From Syntrophomonadaceae bacterium (GTDB lineage Bacteria; Bacillota; Dethiobacteria; DTU022), in the NCBI GenBank assembly GCA_007131435.1, contig SLQM01000179.1:1-5421 (forward strand): 5,421 nucleotides of DNA. Reading direction: 5' to 3'. The first letter of the stretch is position 1. Each line of letters starts with the position of its first letter. A program made the translations under genes and the position numbers. The notes beneath the pieces are model-generated. The model was not told the DNA's origin. It worked only from the letters and a program-made list of their open reading frames with translations, and made no database searches. Shown here piece by piece: positions 1 through 5,117 of this stretch.

Positions 1-48
1 CTCTTTTACTTTTTCCGCTTCCAAGCTAATTTTCTCCTGCCTCCCCAT
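1..48 (-). CDS. Possible start of the next gene downstream of comEC (5' part only)
   Basis: An open frame on the minus strand starts at an ATG (46-48) and stays open to the window edge, giving 16 codons that read MGRQEKISLEAEKVKE. The start lies 57 nt after the comEC stop codon with no terminator between them, which fits another gene of the same operon. A GGTGG stretch about 6 nt before the ATG is only a weak ribosome site. A TTG eight codons further in (residue 9) has a better AGGAG 9 nt ahead and could be the true start. The visible residues are charged and resemble a soluble N-terminus, but no family can be recognised. The piece is too short to exclude chance. Confidence 0.4.
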   Translation of the reverse strand, partial: MGRQEKISLEAEKVKE

Positions 49-105
49 TAAAGCCACCAGGCATATATTCTACACTGACCTGCAGTTTCCTTTCACAGCG
101 CCTGC

Positions 106-2574
106 TTAAAAACTGGAAACAAGGGGTGAATCTACAACAAAAACCCTGATATCGTTACCATCCGTTTCCACAGTCACTGCACCGTGGAGATCGTTTCGGT
201 AAACCGGTATACCTGCTTTATCCAAAGACTTTAATACAAAAGGGTGAGGATGACCAAACGAGTTTGACCCTACCTGGATTACAGCTAAAGCAGGTTGAAC
301 ACGATCAACCAGCCCGGCCATAGCCTCAAGGTAACCGCCGTGGTGAGGTACCAACAGCAGGTTTGCTCTGAGATCTTCACCTCCCCCAAGCAGTTCTTTA
401 ACAGCCGGATCTTCTATATCGCCTGTAAAGAGCATCCTCACGTTCTTGTAAACTAAAATGAAGACAATAGAATTATTGTTTAAATCACTGCTGGTTCCCC
501 TGAAAAGCTTTTCAGGAGGACCAATAACCTTTAACTTAAGATCGCTTCCGCAGTGCCAAAGGTCGCCCCTGTTCGCCTTTATTATTCCAGATCCGGCAAG
601 TTCAAGGCGGCTTAAAAGATCTTGATAATGCACAGAACCGCCTTCTACGGGAGATATGAGCACCTTTTCTATGGGTATTTGATCTACAAGAGGAATAAAA
701 CCCCCAAAGTGGTCTTCATGTGGATGGGTGATAACAGCCATATCAACTTGTTTAATTCCCTTATAGCGCAAGAAAGGTAAAATTACCTTCTCGCCCACAA
801 CACCTGGATCTCCCCTGAAAGCAGGCCTGCCGCCGGCATCAACCATAATCACCAGGTTACAGGGTGTTTCAATAACTGCTGCCGCACCCTGGCCAACGTC
901 TAAAAATGTGACGGTCAGCAGTTTATCACTATCCTGGGGAAAAATAAAAAAAACAGCTAGTAAAACAAGGCAAAGCGATATAAAGAATACAAGCCTTTTA
1001 TTTAATAAATTTCTCATAGCTCTTAGCCCATCAACTTGTTTTGCGAGCAGGCAAAGGCTTTTTTTATTTTTTTCATTACCCCGGCGATAATAAAAAATCA
1101 GAAAAATGGAAATGAAGATATACATGGCAACAATGGAGAGTGTTTTTGGGGGAATAACAGTCATATATAACCAGGGCATACTGCTTATTCCTGTAAGATA
1201 TAACATAAATTCCAGCAAGGGCCTGGAAGCCCAGAGCAAAATTGAGCCAGGAAGTGAAAAAACAAGACTGATTATAGCGCCCGATAGGCCCAAACCAACA
1301 ACCAGGGCGATTACCGGCAGCAAAAGCAGGTTAAATATGAGGCCTGCCACTGGTAAATGATGAAAATAGTAAATAGAAATAGGAATAACTCCAATCTGCG
1401 CAGCTGTAGTAACTGCCACCGGGGATATCAAAATCCCCGGAAAGTGTGCGGCTGACAAAATTTCTTCAAGCGGCTTACGGATATATATAATGGCCAGCGT
1501 TGCGGCATAGGAAAGTTGAAAACCGATAGAAAATAGTAAGAGCGGATTGATAAAAAGTGTTATCAGCGCGGCAAAAGATATTGCATTTGGAAGATCCTGT
1601 TCACGCTCCATGAGTAAAGCAATAAGTACTGTGGAAATCATTAAAGCTGCACGCAGGGATGAAGGGCGCATCCCTGTCAGGTATGCATAAAAAAATATGC
1701 ACAAAATTGCTGCTATAGCCGGTATAGCGCCCTTCAGGTTAAGCAGCCTGCAGGTGCCAAGGATTAGAGCAGCTACAAGACCGACATGCAAACCGGAGAC
1801 TGCCATCAGGTGCCCTGCCCCGGCTCTTCTAAAGTTGTCCTCTACCTCTGCCGGCAGATAATGTCGCTGTCCAAATAGAATGGCTGCTAAAAGCTCGGCA
1901 GATGGTGAAGGCAAATTCTCTATAATTTGATCTGTCATCTTCGAACGCAGCTTTATCGCCGCTCCCCGGGCAAATCCTGTATGACCTTCTCCAAGCGAGT
2001 TGACCGAGGAAGGTGCAGGATAAATTAATGCATCAATGCCCTGGCTGCGCAGGTAAAAATTATAATCAAAGCCTCCCGGATTACGTTGACTGCGTGGGCT
2101 TTCAATTGTACCCCGAATCCCAAGGCGTTCACCAAACCAGTAGCTCTCATTTTTTTCCCCATATATTTTGACAAGCAGGTTGCCCTTTATGCTAAGCTTT
2201 GCGCCTGCTGTTTCCAACATTTCAAGGCGTAAATGATAAACTGCATGATCATCATGCAGTACAGGCTCTTCGATTATTGTACCTTCCAGGTATACAGGGC
2301 TGCCAGCATAACTAAGCAGGTTCTCACCTGCAGGCATTACCGCATAATAATAAGCAGCCGCACCTGCGGCTGCCGTCAATATTATTAAAGTGATCTTGTA
2401 TAAAGAAATGCTTCTGTAACTAATGCCAACAGCAAACAAAAAGAGGATAATCCCTGCAAACAAGATTATAATTCTCAGATCTTCAATTAAGATGCGGCCA
2501 ATTATAATACCTGATACATAGGCAGCGGTTATAATAACAAGGGATCGTTTTACCAGTTCATTTATCAAATTCAT
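106..2574 (-). CDS. comEC: ComEC/Rec2-family DNA internalisation channel
   Basis: This 822-residue polytopic membrane protein matches the full-length three-part ComEC architecture. Residues 1-80 hold N-terminal helices. About 90-190 form the OB-like DUF4131 region, with the family signature NPGGFDY at 165-171. About 225-495 are the Competence-domain helices, with HLMAVSGLHVG at 255-265, GMRPSSLRAALM at 301-312 and GFQLSYAATL at 351-360. A basic loop (497-527) and one more helix (528-546) lead to a C-terminal metallo-beta-lactamase-like domain from about 552. That domain keeps FLDVGQG (557-563), HPHEDH (617-622), TGD (717-719), HHGG (744-747) and GHPHP (774-778), so its metal site looks intact. 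In the family, ComEC forms the inner-membrane pore for single-stranded DNA during transformation, and the MBL domain is thought to degrade the non-transported strand. The gene sits 49 nt downstream of a symporter gene and is probably co-transcribed with it. No comEA or comEB lies beside it here. The ATG start has a ribosome site only 2 nt away, so a TTG at codon 3 is an alternative start. Confidence 0.95.
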   Translation of the reverse strand: MNLINELVKRSLVIITAAYVSGIIIGRILIEDLRIIILFAGIILFLFAVGISYRSISLYKITLIILTAAAGAAAYYYAVMPAGENLLSYAGSPVYLEGTIIEEPVLHDDHAVYHLRLEMLETAGAKLSIKGNLLVKIYGEKNESYWFGERLGIRGTIESPRSQRNPGGFDYNFYLRSQGIDALIYPAPSSVNSLGEGHTGFARGAAIKLRSKMTDQIIENLPSPSAELLAAILFGQRHYLPAEVEDNFRRAGAGHLMAVSGLHVGLVAALILGTCRLLNLKGAIPAIAAILCIFFYAYLTGMRPSSLRAALMISTVLIALLMEREQDLPNAISFAALITLFINPLLLFSIGFQLSYAATLAIIYIRKPLEEILSAAHFPGILISPVAVTTAAQIGVIPISIYYFHHLPVAGLIFNLLLLPVIALVVGLGLSGAIISLVFSLPGSILLWASRPLLEFMLYLTGISSMPWLYMTVIPPKTLSIVAMYIFISIFLIFYYRRGNEKNKKSLCLLAKQVDGLRAMRNLLNKRLVFFISLCLVLLAVFFIFPQDSDKLLTVTFLDVGQGAAAVIETPCNLVIMVDAGGRPAFRGDPGVVGEKVILPFLRYKGIKQVDMAVITHPHEDHFGGFIPLVDQIPIEKVLISPVEGGSVHYQDLLSRLELAGSGIIKANRGDLWHCGSDLKLKVIGPPEKLFRGTSSDLNNNSIVFILVYKNVRMLFTGDIEDPAVKELLGGGEDLRANLLLVPHHGGYLEAMAGLVDRVQPALAVIQVGSNSFGHPHPFVLKSLDKAGIPVYRNDLHGAVTVETDGNDIRVFVVDSPLVSSF

Positions 2575-2575
2575 T

Positions 2576-2580
2576 ACTCC
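2576..2580 (-). promoter_or_regulatory. comEC ribosome binding site with ambiguous start
   Basis: On the minus strand the sequence is GGAGTAATGAATTTG. GGAG is only 2 nt from the annotated ATG (2572-2574), which is unusually tight. It is 8 nt from the in-frame TTG at codon 3 (2566-2568), which is ideal spacing. An in-frame stop closes the frame shortly upstream of the ATG, so a much longer protein is excluded. The two starts differ by two residues. Confidence 0.5.
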
Positions 2581-2623
2581 ATTTAGTGCTGCAATTTATG
2601 CTGGATTGCTGTTACAGTTTTAC

Positions 2624-4114
2624 TTAATTGCCACCTCCTGTAAATACTTTATCAAAAATGCCAAAGGTTTTCTCTTTCTGCTCCTGAGATGGGGCAGGTG
2701 AAAGGTAAGAAACAACCACGAGGGTCAATATAGCCAGGATAAAGGCCGGGAAAACGGGCATAAAGCCAAAAGTAGTCCATTTTGGCAATATTTCAAGATA
2801 CCACAAATGAAGCATTATTGCAGGAAATATTAGCGCTGCACATGCACCATATTTGTTGGCCCTAGGCCAGTAAAGTGCCCCGATCATAACGGGCAGCATA
2901 ACAGAAAAACCAGAAAAAGCAAACGCTGCTATACTTAGAATGGCGGCCGGCCGAACAAGGGCTATGTAATAAGCTGCTGCTGCAAACACTACCAGGAGGA
3001 TTCTACCCCAGAAAACTGCTGTTTCCGAAGTGAAACGTTTAAAACGGGGAAGCAAATCATCGGTGACCAGGTGCGTAACTGAAAGCAGTTGCGAATCTAT
3101 GGAGGATTTAACTATTGCCAGTATGACTACAAGGCCTAAGATCATCCAGACAGGTGAAAGAAATTGATGGATTAACATGGGGACTATATTATCAGCATCT
3201 TTTCCTTCCAAACCGGGGATAGCTACTGAACCCCATACTCCCAAAAGTGTGGATACACCAAAAATAGCAGCAAGAGCTAAAGGATAATAAAGGCTTACCC
3301 GCTTTAAGTTACTGCTGCTGCGAGCAGCCAGTATACGGGTAAACATCTGGGGGAAAACTATAACAGCAATTGAATTAACAAAAGCAAAGCTAAACCAGTT
3401 TATTGGCGCGATCCCGGGTGAAAGGCTTCTCTGAAGCATTGCAGGGTTTTCTACCATTATCTGGCCTGTTATTGCTGAAAAACCGCCGAGCGCCCTGGCT
3501 AGGGCCATCAACAACAGGCATGCCACCGTGAGAAAAATAGCTCCCTGGAATATATCAGTCCATACAGTTCCTCTTAGCCCGGCAGGTATGGTATAAACAA
3601 GCGATATACCAATTATCACCAAAGAAGAGAGCCAGTAAGGAATAACACCGTCCGTAATAGTAGTAAAGGCGAGACTTCCACCAATAATTGAAACTACCAG
3701 GTAAGGCAAAGTATAGTATAGCAAAAGAACCAGGAAGATAAGGGCAACCAGTTTGCTGTCAAATATTCCGCCAAAAACCTGGGGCTGGGTTGCATAACCG
3801 TAACGTTTTCCCAGCAACCATGAACGATAGCCCACCAGGTAGTATGTAAAAGGTGTTATAAAAATGCTCCACCCGATTACATAGCCATACGCGCCGTATC
3901 CGGTTCCATAAGCAAAGCCTGCATGGCCGATGATCGTAAAAGCGGTTATATTGCTGGCAAAAAGGGCCATAAATACAGCGATACTGCCCAACCCGCGGCT
4001 GGCAAGAAAATAATCTTCCCTGGTTTTCAGGCTAACCTTAGCCCCGTAAATACCGATACCAACCAAAACGGTAAAATATAGCAAAACAACTCCAATGCCT
4101 AGAGTGTTCGACAT
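2624..4114 (-). CDS. Sodium:solute symporter family (SSS) transporter
   Basis: This 496-residue, highly hydrophobic protein has about 13 predicted membrane helices, the normal size and topology of the SSS family (LeuT fold, PF00474). Family landmarks are REDYFLASRGLG (32-43) after the first helix, the ASNITAF stretch (53-59) in the sodium-binding helix, GLRGTVWTDIFQG (179-191) and SSIDSQLL (337-344). S337 and S338 align with the conserved Ser/Ser-or-Thr pair that contributes to the Na2 sodium site in PutP and vSGLT. Lysine 336 just before that pair is unusual. The family couples inward sodium flow to uptake of a small organic solute. The substrate cannot be read from sequence, but pairing with a small DUF3311 protein is also seen next to monocarboxylate permeases such as MctP, so an organic acid is a reasonable guess. 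Its ATG overlaps the DUF3311 stop codon as TAATG, so translation is probably coupled. comEC follows 49 nt downstream. Confidence 0.93.
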   Translation of the reverse strand: MSNTLGIGVVLLYFTVLVGIGIYGAKVSLKTREDYFLASRGLGSIAVFMALFASNITAFTIIGHAGFAYGTGYGAYGYVIGWSIFITPFTYYLVGYRSWLLGKRYGYATQPQVFGGIFDSKLVALIFLVLLLYYTLPYLVVSIIGGSLAFTTITDGVIPYWLSSLVIIGISLVYTIPAGLRGTVWTDIFQGAIFLTVACLLLMALARALGGFSAITGQIMVENPAMLQRSLSPGIAPINWFSFAFVNSIAVIVFPQMFTRILAARSSSNLKRVSLYYPLALAAIFGVSTLLGVWGSVAIPGLEGKDADNIVPMLIHQFLSPVWMILGLVVILAIVKSSIDSQLLSVTHLVTDDLLPRFKRFTSETAVFWGRILLVVFAAAAYYIALVRPAAILSIAAFAFSGFSVMLPVMIGALYWPRANKYGACAALIFPAIMLHLWYLEILPKWTTFGFMPVFPAFILAILTLVVVSYLSPAPSQEQKEKTFGIFDKVFTGGGN

Positions 4115-4368
4115 TACTCTAAATGCCCCTCCCCTCTATGAGGTTCAAGAACCTCGGCAGGAGGATCGGGCCAGGCAAGCCTGATAATTATGCGCATGGC
4201 TATTAAAGCTAAAATACTATAGCCAACGTAAAAAGAAAAAGCAAAAGGCATGAAGCCAAAAAGCAGGGGGACACGATCATCCAAATCCCAAAGCCAGAAA
4301 CTGTTATGCAGTATAAACATGATCAGGACAATTAGGGATACAAGCGCTAAACGCACCTTAAAAGACAT
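4114..4368 (-). CDS. DUF3311-type small membrane partner of the symporter
   Basis: This 84-residue protein has two predicted membrane helices (about 6-25 and 41-65). Between them is the motif DDRVPLLFGFMPF (30-42), and a charged, proline-rich soluble tail follows (67-84). Length, the P-LFG-MPF core and position directly upstream of an SSS transporter match DUF3311 (PF11755). Such proteins are repeatedly encoded just before sodium:solute symporters. By analogy with YjcH-ActP and YhdT-PanF they are assumed to be accessory subunits, but their biochemical role is not established. Its TAA stop shares one base with the symporter ATG (TAATG), implying coupled synthesis. The start is an ATG with GGAGG 11 nt upstream, a somewhat long but usable spacing. 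No earlier in-frame start with a better site is evident. This is probably the first gene of the operon, since a terminator closes the preceding transcription unit 97 nt upstream. Confidence 0.85.
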   Translation of the reverse strand: MSFKVRLALVSLIVLIMFILHNSFWLWDLDDRVPLLFGFMPFAFSFYVGYSILALIAMRIIIRLAWPDPPAEVLEPHRGEGHLE

Positions 4369-4395
4369 AACTATTCAGGCCTCCAAAAATAATTT

Positions 4396-4412
4396 GCCGG
4401 CATCTTACCGGC
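4396..4412 (-). promoter_or_regulatory. GCCGG/CCGGC hairpin in the leader of the DUF3311-symporter operon
   Basis: A perfect 5-bp GC-only inverted repeat with a 7-nt loop lies 27 nt before the DUF3311 start codon. In the minus-strand RNA it is followed by AAATTATTTTT and then by the GGAGG ribosome site. The stem is short and the U-run interrupted, so it is at best a weak attenuator or a 5' end stabiliser. The repeat is certain; the function is inferred. Confidence 0.35.
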
Positions 4413-4464
4413 TAGAATATCTTCCTGATTATTCGACGGGTGAGCAATTTTTCCTGCCTTTAAT

Positions 4465-4493
4465 AAAAAAACCGGATTGATTGCCCGGCTTTT
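4465..4493 (-). terminator. Intrinsic terminator of the lipoprotein gene
   Basis: In the minus-strand RNA a 9-bp stem forms between 4485-4493 and 4467-4475, with a CCGG/CCGG core, one G-U pair, four A-U pairs and a 9-nt loop. A run of seven U (complement of 4465-4471) follows. The stem begins 26 nt after the lipoprotein stop codon. Read from the plus strand, the wobble position becomes an A-C mismatch and the T-run is shorter, so the element is oriented for minus-strand transcription. It separates the lipoprotein from the symporter operon. Confidence 0.8.
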
Positions 4494-4518
4494 ATATAGT
4501 AAACTGCGCTTTTATTCA

Positions 4519-4932
4519 TTACTCAATAATCACTTCACGCACTGCCCTAACCTGATCACCCACCTGAACAAGGATTGAGAACCTGCCCGGGCCACCAAAC
4601 CAGATTTTATCAGTTATGGTTTTTGCATCAGGATGAACTTCATAGCTGCTTTCAGCTAGCACCTCGTCATTACTATTATTAATCAACCTGACTTCAACCT
4701 CTTCAGTGTCAAATGGCATGTTGTTATGAAAATAAAAATAGAATTCTTCTCCCGCCCCAAAACGGACATCCTGATCCAGCACCTCGTGATCTTCATTTAT
4801 TTCACGTCCGAATACAAGCAAACTGCCGCCAACCGAACTGCTGGCAGGAGGTTGCTCCGGCTCTTCACAGGCGGTAATAAAAACAAGGCTTATGAGCAGC
4901 ATAAGGAATAATAATTTAATATTGAAATGCAT
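4519..4932 (-). CDS. Small secreted lipoprotein of unknown function
   Basis: This 137-residue protein starts with a short lysine-containing n-region, a hydrophobic core (residues 7-19) and a lipobox ending ITAC. Cys22 is therefore the predicted lipidated residue and the protein should be anchored on the outer face of the membrane. An acidic, proline- and serine-rich linker follows (23-36). The rest (about 37-137) alternates hydrophobic and polar residues in a pattern typical of an all-beta, Ig-like or protease-inhibitor-like fold, with FYFYFHNNMPF at 64-74 and PGRFSILVQVG at 115-125. I do not recognise the family; a distant likeness to BsuPI-type beta domains is only an impression. The ATG has GGGAG 5 nt upstream, and the signal peptide begins at that Met, which supports this start. 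The gene is transcribed alone, bounded by a terminator and a divergent promoter region shared with an ECF S component. Confidence 0.85.
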   Translation of the reverse strand: MHFNIKLLFLMLLISLVFITACEEPEQPPASSSVGGSLLVFGREINEDHEVLDQDVRFGAGEEFYFYFHNNMPFDTEEVEVRLINNSNDEVLAESSYEVHPDAKTITDKIWFGGPGRFSILVQVGDQVRAVREVIIE

Positions 4933-4950
4933 CTTCTCTCCCGGCCCCTT

Positions 4951-4985
4951 TGCTAATTCTTCCTTTAATTGATTATGCTAATTCT
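4951..4985. repeat. Exact 10-bp direct repeat TGCTAATTCT
   Basis: TGCTAATTCT occurs at 4951-4960 and again at 4976-4985, 25 bp apart start to start. The second copy overlaps the candidate minus-strand -10 box CATAAT, and the first lies between that box and the lipoprotein ribosome site. The placement suits a regulator binding site, though 25 bp is not a whole number of helical turns. The repeat is directly visible; its role is inferred. Confidence 0.5.
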
Positions 4986-4991
4986 CTAACT

Positions 4992-5005
4992 GGAACAGCT
5001 ATTCC
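4992..5005. promoter_or_regulatory. Near-perfect 14-bp palindrome GGAACAGCTATTCC
   Basis: The two halves match at six of seven positions. It lies upstream of both candidate promoters. It is one base away from the GAAC-N4-GTTC pattern of Gram-positive LexA boxes, but that resemblance is weak and neither neighbour is a typical SOS gene. Confidence 0.25.
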
Positions 5006-5041
5006 TTCTGGTCTTAACAGTTTTTTCTAAATAAATTAAAC

Positions 5042-5071
5042 GTGAAGGATAAAGAGGTGCGCTTGTAGAAT
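5042..5071 (+). promoter_or_regulatory. Candidate promoter of the ECF S-component gene
   Basis: GTGAAG (5042-5047) keeps the TGA core of a -35 box, and TAGAAT (5066-5071) matches five of six bases of a -10 box at 18-bp spacing. Transcription would begin near 5078 and give a leader of about 40 nt. The -35 match is poor, so this is only a candidate. Confidence 0.3.
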
Positions 5072-5090
5072 GTAATCGTGGTTAATTACA
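5071..5090. promoter_or_regulatory. TGTAAT-N8-ATTACA inverted repeat, possible operator
   Basis: A perfect 6-bp inverted repeat with an 8-bp spacer ends 27 nt before the ECF S-component start codon. It touches the candidate -10 box and would cover the expected transcription start, the classic place for a repressor operator. As RNA it could form only a weak AU-rich hairpin, so a protein-binding DNA site is the more natural reading. The regulator is unknown. Confidence 0.4.
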
Positions 5091-5117
5091 GCAACAGAAA
5101 CAGGGGGAAGGATCAAA

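Larger units (their letters stand above)
4933..5117. promoter_or_regulatory. Divergent intergenic region between the lipoprotein and ECF S-component genes
   Basis: These 185 bp must contain the promoters for both divergent genes. On the minus strand a CATAAT (4972-4977) matches five of six bases of a -10 box, but no good -35 box sits 16-18 bp upstream of it. On the plus strand TTAACA (5014-5019) resembles a -35 box but lacks a good -10 partner, whereas TAGAAT (5066-5071) is a better -10. Repeats and palindromes in the region are listed separately. There is no open frame of any substance. Confidence 0.6.

Noticed and set aside
52..99. Alternative minus-strand frame after comEC containing MPGGFNGEAGEN and ending in TAG
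   Set aside because: From its ATG it gives only 12 codons, there is no good ribosome site, and the competing frame from 48 stays open to the edge.
908..1360. Plus-strand open frames opposite comEC (908-1090 and 1106-1360)
   Set aside because: They lie antisense to an unambiguous comEC, have no recognisable domain, and have low-complexity, lysine/serine-rich translations typical of shadow frames.
2626..2640. Strong AGGAGGT Shine-Dalgarno-like sequence at the end of the symporter gene
   Set aside because: It encodes the terminal Gly-Gly codons, and no start codon lies at a workable distance; comEC begins over 50 nt further on.
4250..4480. Plus-strand open frame opposite the DUF3311 gene
   Set aside because: It runs through the complement of DUF3311, its leader hairpin and the terminator, and the protein looks like nothing known.
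4726..4911. Plus-strand open frame opposite the lipoprotein gene
   Set aside because: It is antisense to a gene with a clear signal peptide and lipobox, and has no supporting ribosome site or domain.
4988..5026. Possible plus-strand attenuator: AACTG/CAGTT stem followed by a T6 run
   Set aside because: The outer stem is only 5 bp, the inner GAA/TTC pairing is weak and a 13-nt bulge is needed. No plus-strand transcript is expected to enter from the left.
5042..5068. Eight-codon leader peptide frame starting with GTG and ending in TAG upstream of the S component
   Set aside because: There is no ribosome site, the composition shows no regulatory codon run, and the stretch overlaps the candidate promoter.
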